Of a stretch of DNA of 64,000 nucleotides, positions 11,589 to 23,640 are shown one piece after another. The notes under the pieces were generated by a model. The model had not been told where the DNA came from, ran no database searches, and worked only from the letters and a program-made list of their open reading frames with translations. Source of the stretch: Buddleja alternifolia (Eukaryota > Streptophyta > Magnoliopsida > Lamiales > Scrophulariaceae). Each line of letters opens with the position of its first letter. The first letter of the stretch is position 1. The position numbers and the translations under genes were made by a program. The DNA lies in NCBI GenBank assembly GCA_019426215.1, contig CM033399.1, positions 32,869,022 to 32,933,021 on the forward strand. The letters are read 5' to 3'.

Positions 11589-12649
11589 TGTTGCAATCCT
11601 GTGCACTTTGTAAGAAAATTTCTGAAAATAGTAATATGACGAACAATATGACAATCGAGGCGAGAGATGAACTCTCTATCCTTAAAGCTATATTGCCCCG
11701 CCTACGGTGGTACGGGATCGTGCAATTAACTTCCCAAGATACAACGATTATATATTTGTAATTGAACCACTTCAAGAACAAAACCCACGAACTATATTTG
11801 CCCAAGAACTCTCAGAATTTTTATGTATGTAGAAATGCTTTGAGACAATGCAGAATTGTTTTCTGTTTTTGGTGTGGTTTGAACACAACCTGGGAGATCC
11901 TTTTTATAGGCAACAAAATCAGATTGAAAACCAAAATAGAAAGCCAAAAAGAATCAGCTGATGAATGTCAAAAGTTTCGGCTCCAAAAGAAACAAAACAC
12001 TTCAACTTTCGGCTGGCAATTTCGGCTGGAGACAGGTAAGGAAACGTCTGAAATCTTCAGCATGAGAAAGGAACAGGAGACATGCCTTGCTGGTTTCTAG
12101 AAGAAGAAACTGGAAATGGGTCCAATTAATCAAATTAATTAAACTTTGGCTCAAAAAGATAAGAAGAGGTCCAAAGCCCAACAACCACACATCTCAGCCA
12201 AAGCCCAAAGCCCAAGGCCCAACAACCCACGACCCGATCCAGGCCCCGGCCCGAGCCCGAGGTCCGGTCCGATCCACCGGACCGCCCGAGTGAGGAGCTA
12301 AGAAATTGGGTCAAGACACAATTACATAGCTCTTCCCCCCTTCACACAAAGGACCAAAGTGGATGACCCAAAGGGCCAACCCTTTACCTTTAGGCAAATG
12401 TATATAAACTCATACAACTTATGGTTTATATCCAATGTGGGATATACACATTCAAACACCCAACATTAACAATTAATTTCTCATTCGTTTCAACTCCGAA
12501 TTGAGAAATTCAAAATGCTAAACTAATCTACTCTCAGAGTAGAATAAAAATATCCAATACAACTTAGTATCCCCGAGACTTATGATGTTCGAATTTCATA
12601 CGCAAAAGTGGTGTTCACACACTTTTTCATATACCCACAAATGCCAACA
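11589..12649 (-). mobile_element. 5' LTR of the complete Copia element
   Basis: Partner of the LTR at 5605-6726, with the same TG...CA termini and few differences apart from two length changes. On the minus strand the base after the LTR opens AGCTTAAAGCTATATC. This does not resemble the usual initiator-Met primer site (TGGTATCAGAGC), so the primer may be a different tRNA or an internal tRNA segment. Confidence 0.92.
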
Positions 12650-12654
12650 TCATG

Positions 12655-12913
12655 CTCATGCAACATTCCTGTACCGAGTCCAATCGAAGTTCAATCTACA
12701 CGTGTTGTATGAGTTTTTGCAATTCCAAAATCAAAAATTTCATAAACTTTTTTCTAATTATTGAAGCAAAGCATTTCTTGCTCGGAACATAGCCGTTGTC
12801 TTTCTTTGTGTAGAATGATGCTAAATCATTGGATAGGAAAGGTAAATACATGGTAGATGTGTCTTCAATTCGTTTCACACAAATGGTCAACCAATTATAG
12901 AAATTCTCATGGA

Positions 12914-12949
<36 letters not shown>

Positions 12950-14988
12950 CCTGGTATAAATTTCTAAGGTTGTCAATTGGGTTGAGCGAGACAAAGAGTA
13001 GTGGGTGGTAGCTCAATGATAAGGGGCCGGGTAACATTTTCTCTACACATGAAATGGGTTTAAATGTCTTTAAAAATGGGCGTACTTGCGTTGATAAACC
13101 TAATTATGTATTGTGGTAAATGAGTTTAAATCATTATGGATAATGTTTAGATTATATTGAGTTAATGAACTTATCCAATAAACTGTAGCTATATTCCAAT
13201 TAGAATGATATCGCCTTGATAGTCATGTCTAGAGGGGTTGCATAGTTTAATTACCTGAAAATATGAAAGATTAATCATATACATAATCAATGATTATAAA
13301 CTAATTAAATAAAATCATGTACTTAAACTATTACTGAAGTAGAATAATGCCTACATATAAGTGGGATACGATCTTAACACTAGTGACTAGCTAGGTATCA
13401 ATGACTCAATTTTTTTTCATTTAGACTCGTTTAGATAACTAGAAAGAATCGCATGCGTGTTACGCTGGTTTTATGATAATATAATAATTTAAATAAATAA
13501 TTATGAAACTCATGTCATTGTGTATTGACAGTTGTTTAAGAGAATAATTGATTAATTATTAGTGTAAGATAGTTAATCTTTTGTATTATTTGTTTAATCA
13601 TTCACTATTATCAAGATGCGTCCTTAACAATTTTGTGTATTATTTTGTAGCATGTTGATGCATATGACCAAGAATCTACATATGTTTCCTAATTTGCCAC
13701 TAATAACGTCTTTTCTTACTTGTATTCAGACAAATAATTTTTTTTCTACACTCCTTTTAATGATGTTGGAAATATATTATTTATTTGCATATTTCTATAT
13801 GCTCTAACATAGAGTATATTATTTATTATGATATTATAAAGACAAAATAACTATCAACATAGATTATATAAGAATACTCATATCTATTAATCTTTTTAAA
13901 ATATTAAATATAGAGTACACTATATTTTCACCCAAATACTTACTGGTTTTATTATTATGCATATTTTTGCATTTGTTATTTATTCTTAGAAGATGATATA
14001 TAATTCACTTTTAGAAGTATATTGTAGTTTTAACTTATACATAAATAAAGAGTTTATTTATAAATATTATTATGTAAGAAAATGATTTGTGAATATTTTC
14101 AAAATACACGTCTATGTCTTTAACATCAAATATAACAAGCCACATATTTTATTATAATTACTTTGTTTTATTTCTATTTCATTCCATAAAATGAACATTT
14201 TTCCTTTTATAAATTCCTCAATTAAAGTATTGAGTATTTATTTGACATTAATAATGATTACGTATAAGGAAATACTAAAAGTTTTTATATTTTCAAATCT
14301 CATTTAGAACTTAACTTTTGTCAAAGTTGCCCTATAAAATCGGGATGAAAAGATAATAACTTTTATTGTTATTCATTTTTCTCTTAACCTATCTCTAACA
14401 CCTCATACCTAACAAAAATTATAAATTTAAGAACTTGTCTTTTTTTTTTTACTATTGATATATAATTAAATTTCTTAAGCACACAATTTAAATAGCGTTT
14501 GATAATGCAGGAATTTAAATATTTTGTTTTTACTAAGTAGTTTCCTACTATTAATTAAGAATTTTTTTTCCTCAATCAATCTTTATTTTGTTATATTTAT
14601 GATGTGTTTAAGCACATGTAATATTTCTTTTATCTATTTGAATGTAAAATACACTTTCGATTAGGCGTATATGGCAACTAATGGGTCATAATTTTTTATT
14701 TTTTTTGGTAAATAATGGGTCATAATCGAGGTCGAACAACTTGGTGATCTCTATCAAGTCCAATTAACAATCTAGAACTATGAAGCTAGAGGAATAATAA
14801 ACTCAAGGCCCAATTTGCATATATAAGCCATAATGGCCATTTGGGCTTCTGGCACCACTATCCAATGCCCAGAAAGTATTTTCATGGTAAGTTAAGGCCC
14901 AGAAAGTAAGATTACTTAGGCTTTCCCAATATAATTTATGCATGCAAACATTTTTAATCAATTTCCTAGTGATGAAACTTGAGGATAT
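12655..14988. other. Intergenic, microsatellite and a possible SINE relic
   Basis: AT-rich sequence without a supported gene. A (TA)n tract lies at about 12918-12946. At 13001-13070 the sequence shows a tRNA-like A box (gtggtagctcaatgataagg) and, about 40 bp on, gggtttaaat, a weak B box; this may be an old SINE fragment. The rest up to 14988 shows no recognisable feature. Confidence 0.45.
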
Positions 14989-15591
14989 GTTCCCGATTGG
15001 ATGGCACGCTATTTCCCATTTATCGGTTTATTAGAGATTTTTTTTATCAAAAATGCATTTGTATGACTAAAAATATTTCAAAGAAATGCTACACTCAATT
15101 TCTCTTAAAAAATCTCAAATTTCCTCAAAAAAAAATGGATTAAACTAGCATTTCACTCATTTTTTCCTCAAAAAAGTCCAAAAAAATACTATTCATATTA
15201 GACAGCTCACCCAACAACTAAAATATATTTATCCGCCTATATATTAACATAGTTATCAAAATAATTGCATATCTTGATTCGAAATGACGCAATATACAAA
15301 ATAAAGTTTACTTTGAATATTTGTAAATGCCATAATCGATTAGTTTAACTTAAGTATGTCTAAATTTTCTTAGAAAATAAAAACTCATCCATACCAATTT
15401 TTCACAAAAAATATTCTTTCTTACAAAAAAGCACATCACGTCACACCTAATCATTACACTTTTTTTACCAAAAAAAACTTATCCAAACACACTTCCTCCA
15501 CCATATATCTACTCCTTTAAAAATAAATTATCTTACTTATCCAAAAAAAAAAATCAAAAATGAAAAATAGCATTTCATCCAATCGGGACCC
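14989..15591. mobile_element. MITE with CCCGATTGGATG inverted termini
   Basis: The left end reads GTTCCCGATTGGATGGCACG and the right end is its near-inverse, CATTTCATCCAATCGGGACCC. This gives ~25-bp imperfect terminal inverted repeats around an A/T-rich core of about 600 bp. Flanking tat on both sides could be a 3-bp TSD. Termini of this kind are seen in Harbinger/Tourist MITEs, but the superfamily is my inference. Related copies occur at 55364-55532 (one end) and 57478-57967. Confidence 0.65.
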
Positions 15592-17353
15592 TATGTGTCC
15601 GTCTGCATTAGTGAAGGGTTATACTAATATGTTTATATGAATTATTATAATCAGGGACGAAGCAGGATTTAAATATCGAGAGGGGGTGCAAATATATAAA
15701 AAAAGCAAAAAAAGGTGCAAGACTTGATATTTTAAAGATTTTTAAGGGGAGGGGATGAGATTTCAAAAATCAAAAGTTTATACAGCTGGAAAAAAAAATT
15801 CAAAGTTGAGGGGGCGGGCACGTCATCTCTAATTCAAATTGGACATGTATGCAAACTCTACTGTTTTTAGAGAAGTGATTTTAAGTAAAAAATAAGCAGA
15901 ATCATTTGAGAAGTAGAAGTGGGTAGTATTTGCAAATAGAAGCTAAAAGTGGTAAAAAGTTGCAGGGAGTGTTTGCAAACAAAATTGATTATCAATTAAC
16001 TTTTTTGCAGAAAGTACAATATTGCCCCTAAAATAATATAAAAATTATATTTTTTTCACATTTATGTTCCTAATCTTCTGTTTGACAAAATACTCCTAAA
16101 AACATACGTTTATGAAATAATATTGATTACTTGGGACAAATAGATTACAGAACGATAATAGCAAAACAATTAAACAAGGAAAATAGAAGAGAAATGCAAG
16201 ATTTATGTACAAACTCAAGAAAGAACTAAAACATGAGATTAAGAGAGATATTGCTCTGTATTGCTGTATATATAGCATAGGTCGAGAGTTTTCAGATTTT
16301 TTAGGGCTCTTGGCTAATATATCTCTTGATTTTAGCAATATGTCAACTAGTAAGATATAATTAACAATAGAGAAAAAGGATGGATTTTACATTTTTTTTC
16401 AGGTTTCTACTCCCTGAAATTTAATAGCAAGTTTTTTTTAAAAAAAAATTGATGGGGTTAATTTGGGAATATAGAAATATTGTCAAGGATAGAATTGTCA
16501 CTAAAAAATTATTTTAATTGCAGGAATTTAAAAAGCACCAAAAAACACCCCTTACCCAGCTTGGAGCTTTTGGGAGCTTAATTTTAAAAAATCAGAAGCA
16601 AAAGCTGAATTTTACACGATAAAATTGTTTATTTTTAGCTAAAAGTTCAAAAACACTTTTATTTAAAGTTTGCAAACACTCCCATATACACTGCACAATG
16701 TATGAAAGGCTGTTCGAAATATCAAAAAATAATTATTAATTTGCTACTCCTTACATGTACACTTGTCGTGCATTAATATATATATATATATATATATCCG
16801 AAGATACCTCATCTAGTTAGAATTTTAGGTACACCAAATTGGATAATGGTATGTATTAGATCTACATATAATATCAATAACTACCGAATCTTAGAGTCTC
16901 GAAATTTTCTTAACAAGTCTGATTAAAAAAAAAAACACAAATAATGATCAGCTTCAAAACAAATTTTGGATTGATTGAAACATAAAAAGTGCATTTCAAT
17001 AAATAAAAAAAAACTTCATAGGCATCAAGCTGTGACTTACAACACCTTACAAATTTCACAGCTTCAAGAGAAAGGAAGAATAAAATACAAGAGAAAAAGC
17101 ATAGAGCCTTACAAAGAATATATATTATGTCAAAAATAAAACACCAAAAAGCTAGTAATAATATAACCTTCTTGTTATTGAATCTGCTAATTCTTCTCCA
17201 TTTGGAAGATTTTGAGCCTCAAACTTTCAAATAATTTCCTGTGAATGGTGTAGAACTTCTCTCCTCCTATAGGCTGGTGGTATGAGTATAATAATAATAA
17301 TAATAATATCTTCCAATCTCTACATGAAAATTTATCCTGTCAAATTTGATGTT
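15592..17353. other. Intergenic and 3' flank of the methyltransferase gene
   Basis: No supported gene. At 15655-15840 there is a candidate DNA-transposon relic (cagggacgaagcagg...). A (TA)n tract lies at about 16775-16798. The last ~300 bases before 17354 should include the 3' UTR of the minus-strand methyltransferase gene, with a TAA microsatellite at about 17288-17310. Confidence 0.45.
15965..16683. mobile_element. Possible DNA transposon with GGGAGTGTTTGCAAAC termini
   Basis: GGGAGTGTTTGCAAAC at 15965-15980 reappears inverted at 16668-16683, giving 16-bp perfect inverted repeats 719 bp apart. I find no matching TSD, so this may be a degraded or rearranged element. The sequence left of 15965 also resembles the interior. 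Confidence 0.45.
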
Positions 17354-20300
17354 TCATCTTGAATTCTGCTTGTTAGAGGAAGAATACCAGAGTTTCTTCT
17401 GGCAAATCAATATCTTTTCCTTTTCGACGCCGTATTCCGTGTCTTCCTTACGACAACCCCATTTCATCCCCTTAGCTAATGTAGCCACAGCATCGACGAA
17501 GTAACTCGATTCGCGGATGATCGCATACCCATTTGGCCGGAGTATACGGTCCATCTCCAGCAGAACATACTTCATTTCACACCTGCCCATACATATAGTT
17601 TAAGTCAAAAACCTCTGTGGCTCCAAGATCTATACTTAAAATTTAGGCATAATATATGCCATTCTCCTCAATTATTGTGTTGTTATCACATGCTCACTGA
17701 GATTTAACAAACTACTGAAACACCAAGATCTTGACAATTCGAAAATGGAATTGTAATTTGCTTTTACTAACAGATGAGTAAAATTGTAATATGTTTTTAT
17801 TGACAGAGGACGTTATAGTAATAATATCTAAAAACTCGGGATGTTTTTCATAAATAAGGTCTCAGATCTAAGTGTCAAATGGGTGTGCCGGGGCACGTTT
17901 GGGTCGTATCCAAATGAAGTTGTACTTGTACCCAAAAGAAAGTACCAAGAAATGGGATTCAATTATCGAGTCGGGTCTAGATAGTTCGGGCAAAAAAGAC
18001 ACTGGCTTCTCATAAATATGCTTAACTATGAGTAGCAAATGAGCTGGTCGGGTTAGGTTTTGATCAGTTCCAATGGGCTGTACCCAAAAAGGGGGTCCAA
18101 GTCGAGTCGAATAGGGTCTAGACTGATTAAATTCAAAAAAGTAATATTTGATCTACGGAAGATACATGATTCAGAAGAAAAACTATGCAACATTGAAACA
18201 AAATATCAAAGTACAACATGCCAAAACAATAAGATCTAAAAAAATTATCAAATGAATATTGAAAAGGAGCATTCACCTGTGACTTTCAGCAGTGAAAAGC
18301 CCATCAAGATGAAGAAGATCATACGTGCGAGGGTACGTCGAGAAAGCCTCACACCTAACAAGATTACAAATCATCAGCCAATCAAAAATAATAACAATAA
18401 ATTTGAATACACAATTCATCTTCAAATAGTATTACCAGTCGTGATACGTCCCGATGAGGCCCCTATCATACACCACGGCCAGCGTATTTGGGGAATACGA
18501 TGAAACGACATTCATAACCCACAGGGGCGAATCGGTCAAAGCGGCTGCAAAACCTCCATACAGAGTGTTCATATCCATCACATTTCTTATCTTATCAGTT
18601 CCAATCGCAGGCACCAACTTCTTGTAGTGCTTCACACGCGACTTCCATTTGCTGTCATCGTGCTTGAACGCACCATCACTGCCACCACGAACATCAGCCA
18701 CGCGCTCTGGAGCGGTGTGGAGCCGTTCAGGCCATTTGGGGAGTGATTTTAGTGCCATTTTTTTGTTATTGTTAGGAGCAACCACGCAAGGCCTAATTGG
18801 GGTGTACCATGCGGCGTCAGGTTCAGTGCCGTCGTCACATTTTGGCGGATAAGTATCAGGTGCTTCGAGCTTTTTGTAACAGCTGTTATCGGATAGTTTC
18901 TGCCATACAGCAATGTCATCCTTTTTGTTGTACAATTTGAAGCACATTGATGTTAGCAATTCTTGGAGCTTTTCGTAATCGGTTTTTTGATCTTCGATTG
19001 TTGTGTTCCATCCTCTCCAACGGTTCTCGTAGTTTACTGGCGGGCCGGAGAGTACCCAGAAACCACCGGGCCGGAGGATACGGTGTACCTCTAAGAGGTA
19101 GATCCCACCTGAGAAATCATAGTAAATTCACGTTACAATTAAATATAGTTACATGCACACCTCCACACTTATCGAGTAATTATCACAAGCATATATAATT
19201 ACCAATCTAACCATATCAGATCATGATAACTAGAAAAACAGGAAACGAAATGGTAATATCTTTTCATTGATAGGGGGCAGAATTGTATTATAGCTGGAGC
19301 CAGGCGCTCCCCTCAACTTTAAAAAATATGTTTTTTAGCCAACAAATTGTTTATATTTAAAACTTTACCACCGCACCCCAAAATACCCCTTAAGACAATC
19401 GAGTTTTCCCCCCAATTTTTGTTCGGAACCCAACTAAAATTCTGGCTCCGACCCTGGATATATGTAAAATTATGATAATTTTTCAGACCTTGAGATGTTT
19501 CCGTAATTAAGTCTATGCAAGGGTGTCTATCTGATTTACTCTTACAACAACTATGTTTTTATCAACGTCAAAAAAGTGTATCTATTGTTTGAGTGCAATT
19601 ACCAAATTCAGTCCATGGAATAAGGCATCTTGAGCAATGAGCCATGTCGAAAGAGTTCGAAGGAAAAGGAAGTCTCTGGGTTGAAATGATGCCAAGAATA
19701 GCAGGAATTCCACGTTCTAGAGCGAATTGAACTTGTGCCTCGTGATTGTCTCTAGGGGCAAGAGAGACCGTTAGAATCCCGCGATCGAGTAAATCACCTC
19801 CCCAGCTAGCAACCTGAACAAATCAACACCGTTCAAAACTAGAGTACAGTATGCACATTCAAAATGTCCTTAAAGCAATATCTCATGGGGATATCCATCA
19901 AGTTAACAATGCTGTTAATTAATAAGTAAATCTTCGTGCACATAATAGAGTCTGAAAATTTTGAATTATTTCTCTCAATTTCGTTTGTGGGACTCTACAT
20001 TCGATCTCTCTCTCTCACTTGATTTGTTCGTAAGTTGAGGCATACAATATGGACTTACCCCACACCCGGTATCAATGGCGGTCCGAATAGTCCCGTCTTT
20101 CATTCCCGGGATCAAATCTTGCATCAAATCAACATAACTGCTAACACCATTGGGGAACATAGTGCCACCACCAGGGAATAGGAACTTCTCCCCTTCTTTC
20201 TTCAGCCAATGTTGATTCGATTTCTGTTTGTTAATCCAATCATACGGAACATTCCTAAGCAAATCCAAAACATTTAACTCAGTAAAATTTTCCCACAAAT

Positions 20301-20845
20301 TTAAAACCTTTAAAGTCAGCAGCAAAAGGTAAAAATATATACCTGTACCAACATTCATCTTTGCTCTTAGGCCATCTAATAGGTAACTTATAACCGTCGG
20401 GTGGGGGTACTAAGCATTCCTTCTTTTCAAACACGGGAGGGCAATGGCGCTCCATGAACGAAAGGCGGTGAAGAGTGTACTTCTTCCACCTCTGCACCAA
20501 TATTATAACATCATTTATCAAATATTACTTTGAAAAGATAATAACATTTATAAAAATTGAGTGATTATAAATTACCTTAGGATCTGTGCATGGAGTGTAA
20601 TCTTGCATATCTGCGTCGCATTGGGTAAAAGTTACAGATTTGATTTGCAGAGGTCCTTTCGATGTCTCGGTCGAAGTTTCAACTGATTTCTTGACTTCTG
20701 GAGTTTCATACTTGTCCTTCTCAGAACAAAATATCCCACCAAGATAGAACGAAAACCCGCATAGCACAATAAACATTATTGCCATTGGAACTGTCCTTGA
20801 GCTTTTATCTTGAATTGGTTTCCCATCTTTATCTTTATGCTTCAT
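17354..20845 (-). CDS. PMT20/PMT21: Probable methyltransferase PMT20/PMT21 type (Golgi, DUF248 family)
   Basis: Spliced minus-strand gene with seven coding exons: 20845-20576, 20491-20343, 20254-20059, 19813-19603, 19108-18436, 18354-18277 and 17582-17354. All introns are GT-AG and the total is 1806 nt (601 aa plus TGA), the usual length for this family. The protein begins [18 protein letters not shown], then has a type II membrane anchor (about residues 19-41, [20 protein letters not shown]). Luminal family blocks follow: [37 protein letters not shown], the SAM-binding motif DTGCGVASWGG (exon 3/4 junction, ~residue 200), [24 protein letters not shown] and [19 protein letters not shown]. The family is linked to Golgi pectin/cell-wall methylation; the exact substrate is not proven. 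Intron 4 (19109-19602) holds a transposon relic and intron 6 a ~125-bp direct repeat. Confidence 0.95.
17880..18135. repeat. Diverged ~125-bp direct repeat in intron 6 of the methyltransferase gene
   Basis: Two successive blocks share the order (a)agtg/tagcaaatg, a G-rich segment, tgtacccaaaa and gggtctaga. They read as a diverged tandem pair within the intron 17583-18276, probably transposon-derived. Confidence 0.45.
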
Positions 20846-21874
20846 GGTGAAATGATTTCTCTACAATCTGCACACACACAATAAACAGATACATCAAAAA
20901 ATAGTTCAATAGTCCATAATATCTTCTTCAAGTAATCACATACATTCAGCAGCAAATGCAACTAGCAATCGCCCATTTCGAGCAAAGATTTACTTTACAA
21001 ACACATACTCATAAGCTCGGTAAAATTAAAAACACGGGATTTACGCAGATCTATCGATCAAGACACGACATTATTAACTAAGTTATAAGATCTGATTGCA
21101 ATAGGGACACATTAAACTTTGTATGCTTTTCTATATTTCCACATGATATTGGGCCCAATACTTTGATAAATCTTGAAGAGGGCCCTTCACCATTAAGTCA
21201 GCAAAAGATGAGAGAAAAAAGAATACAATTCAATCAAATCCCACTTAACTGTAACCATGCAAAAGCAACCAAAATAGTAGCAGAAAATAAAGCATTATTG
21301 CACTAGAGATATATGGAAGAATATTCATGTATAAATAAATACAGATGAAAATTACACTGTTTAATCATCACTTATAAATGAAAAAACCCAAATGAATGAA
21401 CTAATTTTTTATAATTCAGAAATACATATTTCTGCGGGGGTTTATGGAAATTGCTTAAAGATTCAATTTTTATATCAAATTAAATCTTCAAACCCAAATC
21501 TTATGCTTCAGAATTACCTAGGAGTTGAGACAATTATAGATAACCTTGTCCAAATCAGATCTGCTAGCCAAAAATGAAGATAGCCCTTTTCAAAATATAG
21601 TCCAAAAAATATAAAATCACATAAATAAAGAAAAAATACCCAATTTGGAAAATATGATATAAAAGATCTGGCACATATAGAACAAGGCTAAATACAAAAA
21701 TGTATGAGATAAATTGATAATCAGAGAGAGAAAAAGTACCTTACTGCAAAGAATGTGTATATATATATATATACACTTGTGATACAAACAAATGTGAAGA
21801 ACTGAATGTACTTTTTCTACATATAAGGCTGTGTTCCTTTCAAGAATCCAGACTTAGAAGAGAGATCCCTCAGA

Positions 21875-21911
<37 letters not shown>

Positions 21912-22030
21912 CACTTTTGGAACAGAGAGAAAAATGTGAGAGAATGAAAGGAGAGGGGACCCTTGTGAAGAAGATGAGGAGGAGGAGCAAATGTGATTGT
22001 GCCTCACCCAATCACAGAGATACCTCTCAT
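20846..22030 (-). promoter_or_regulatory. 5' UTR intron and promoter region of the methyltransferase gene
   Basis: On the minus strand a good 3' splice site (pyrimidine/TG tract, then TGTGTGCAG) lies at about 20869, 24 bases upstream of the ATG. A candidate donor (CAGTAAG/GTACTT) lies at about 21738, so a 5' UTR intron of about 870 bp is likely. Upstream lie CT-rich leader sequence, two (TA)n tracts (21756-21774 and 21882-21908), a CCAAT-type GATTGGGTG (about 22003-22011) and a TATA-like ATATATGAG (about 22022-22034). This is inferred from sequence only. Confidence 0.5.
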
Positions 22031-22034
22031 ATAT

Positions 22035-22932
22035 ACATACACAAATTCATGTATATATATTTCTGTATGTATATGTTACAGTAATTCTTTTTTTTTCACA
22101 TACAGAATAGAATATGAAATTGTCTCTTTTTTATATTCCGTGTGCCTCGCTAGCTGTCTTCTTTCTGGATTGTAATCTTTTTCAATTACAATTTGGAAAG
22201 AAAGAAAAAAAAATTAATAATAATAATAATAATTAATCTTTCATTTAGAGGCACCTTCCTTCTCCTTTCCTCATTCTCTCTCTGTCTGTTATTTTCTGTA
22301 TATATATTTTGTATCTATTTCTCTCTCTGTATTGTTTTCATCTGGGGGTGAATTATTCCATGTCTTATAATATATCTGGTAAAAAGTGAAGAAGGGGATA
22401 ATTTTTACCGCTAAAACTACGTGAATGCGAAAAGGGACGTGTGTAATTTACTTTTATTTTATTTTCTTTTCCATAGAAAATTAAAAGATTTTGATGGCAA
22501 AATTTTACGAATTATTACCAGAATTAACTGTTACTGCCGACCAATAAATTGATGCCATGTCAGAATCTTGAAATTTGTAGTGCATGTGAAAAGGGTCGGG
22601 TCGTCGGTAGGATTTTGCTATGGACGTAGAAAGGATGGCCCACTTACCAATCACCATTTTATTCAAGAAATTATCGGCTCATCTTAAATGACAAAAGTAC
22701 ACAACTAATATTAAGATTTTTCAGGTGAAAAAATTATTATATGATCCTAAAATATTAAAACTATATATATATATATATATATCTTCCTAACATTCATTTG
22801 TTTTTTGGTGAGTAATAGATTTTCTTGGTTCTGATTGACTATTATTTATTTACATTTTGGTACCGGAAAATAGGAGCAAAAAGAAATGTTTATAATTAAG
22901 TTTAAAATAAATCAATTTTAAAACCGACAAAT
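22035..22932. other. Intergenic, no gene seen
   Basis: Contains a TAA run (about 22214-22232), a CT-rich stretch (22255-22330) and a (TA)n tract at about 22763-22782. No coding frame of note. Confidence 0.5.
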
Positions 22933-23470
22933 TGTTCCAATGCAAAATACTACATGGGCATGGGCTAAAACTTATAACGGACAGTAAAGACGCAATTTTA
23001 TTTTCTTATACATTTGATAGTGTTAAACACCATCTAAGAAATAGTCGGCAATGAAGTAGTTACGTCTGCATAAGCGCTATGGTCGAGGCAATAAGGCCCC
23101 GCACAGTCACAATGCTTCAGAGTCAAATGGTGATATTGCCAATAAACGCACAATCACAATGTTGACAGTAAATCGACAATTACAATGCTAGCAATAACAG
23201 TAGTCTCGGAGACTCGAACTCATGTTCTCGCTCAGATACCAATTGTTAGAATCAAATACTAGCCCCACAGTTAAAAGTTATAGCTAATAGTCGAAGCGTA
23301 ACTTTATTTTCTTATACACTTGGTAGCGCAAAGTATTGTTTAGGCGACGGTCGGCGATGAGGTGGTTGCGTTCACATAAACATCATGGAGCGTTTCATAG
23401 TTAAAGGGTGGTCCTACCAATAAACGCATAATCACAGCATTGCACGATTACAATACTGACAATAAATTCA
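22933..23470 (-). mobile_element. TRIM (miniature LTR retrotransposon) with a minimal internal domain
   Basis: Two diverged direct repeats, 22933-23199 and 23244-23470, share a colinear series of blocks (tgtt...aatactag, actttattttcttataca, ggtcggcgatgaggtggtt-like, aataaacgcataatcacag, tgacaata). Both start TGTT and end near CA, as LTRs do. Only about 44 bases lie between them. On the minus strand, 2 nt after the LTR end ...TCTAACA, these include TGGTATCTGAGC (rc of 23230-23241). That is a one-mismatch copy of the initiator-Met primer-binding site. There is no coding capacity. LTRs plus a PBS and almost no interior define a TRIM. No clear TSD was found, and the LTRs are quite diverged, so the insertion is old. 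Confidence 0.72.
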
Positions 23471-23544
23471 CGTAATTATCGTTTAATATCTTATTGTTTT
23501 AGTCGTAATTGCGCGCATTTGATTGGATTGTGCTAACTAATATG

Positions 23545-23640
23545 TTGCTTAGTGAAAACACCATAATAATATTGCTTAGTGAAAACACCATAATAATATT
23601 GCTTAGTCAAAACGCCATAATGATATTGCTTAGTGAAATG
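23545..23640. repeat. 27-bp tandem repeat, about 3.5 copies
   Basis: Unit ttgcttagtgaaaacaccat followed by aataata, starting at 23545, 23572, 23599 and 23626. The first copies are almost identical and the last is partial and diverged. There are no unique spacers, so it is not a CRISPR-like array. Confidence 0.85.

Larger units (their letters stand above)
5605..12649 (-). mobile_element. Structurally complete Copia LTR retrotransposon
   Basis: A 7045-bp minus-strand element bounded by two similar LTRs (11589-12649 at its 5' end, 5605-6726 at its 3' end). Both ends carry the same 5-bp TSD, tcatg (5600-5604 and 12650-12654), so insertion as a unit is clear. Reading on the minus strand the order is gag, CCHC knuckle, protease, integrase, reverse transcriptase, RNase H. 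Integrase before reverse transcriptase defines Copia. The polypurine tract is the rc of atcccccacac (6727-6737) beside the 3' LTR. The gag-pol frame is broken twice (see the two pseudogene entries), so this copy is not autonomous now. The lineage within Copia is not assigned. Confidence 0.95.

Noticed and set aside
23545..23640. Regular 27-bp repeats that might be taken for a CRISPR-like array
   Set aside because: The repeats are directly adjacent with no spacers and lie in plant nuclear DNA; an ordinary minisatellite explains them.
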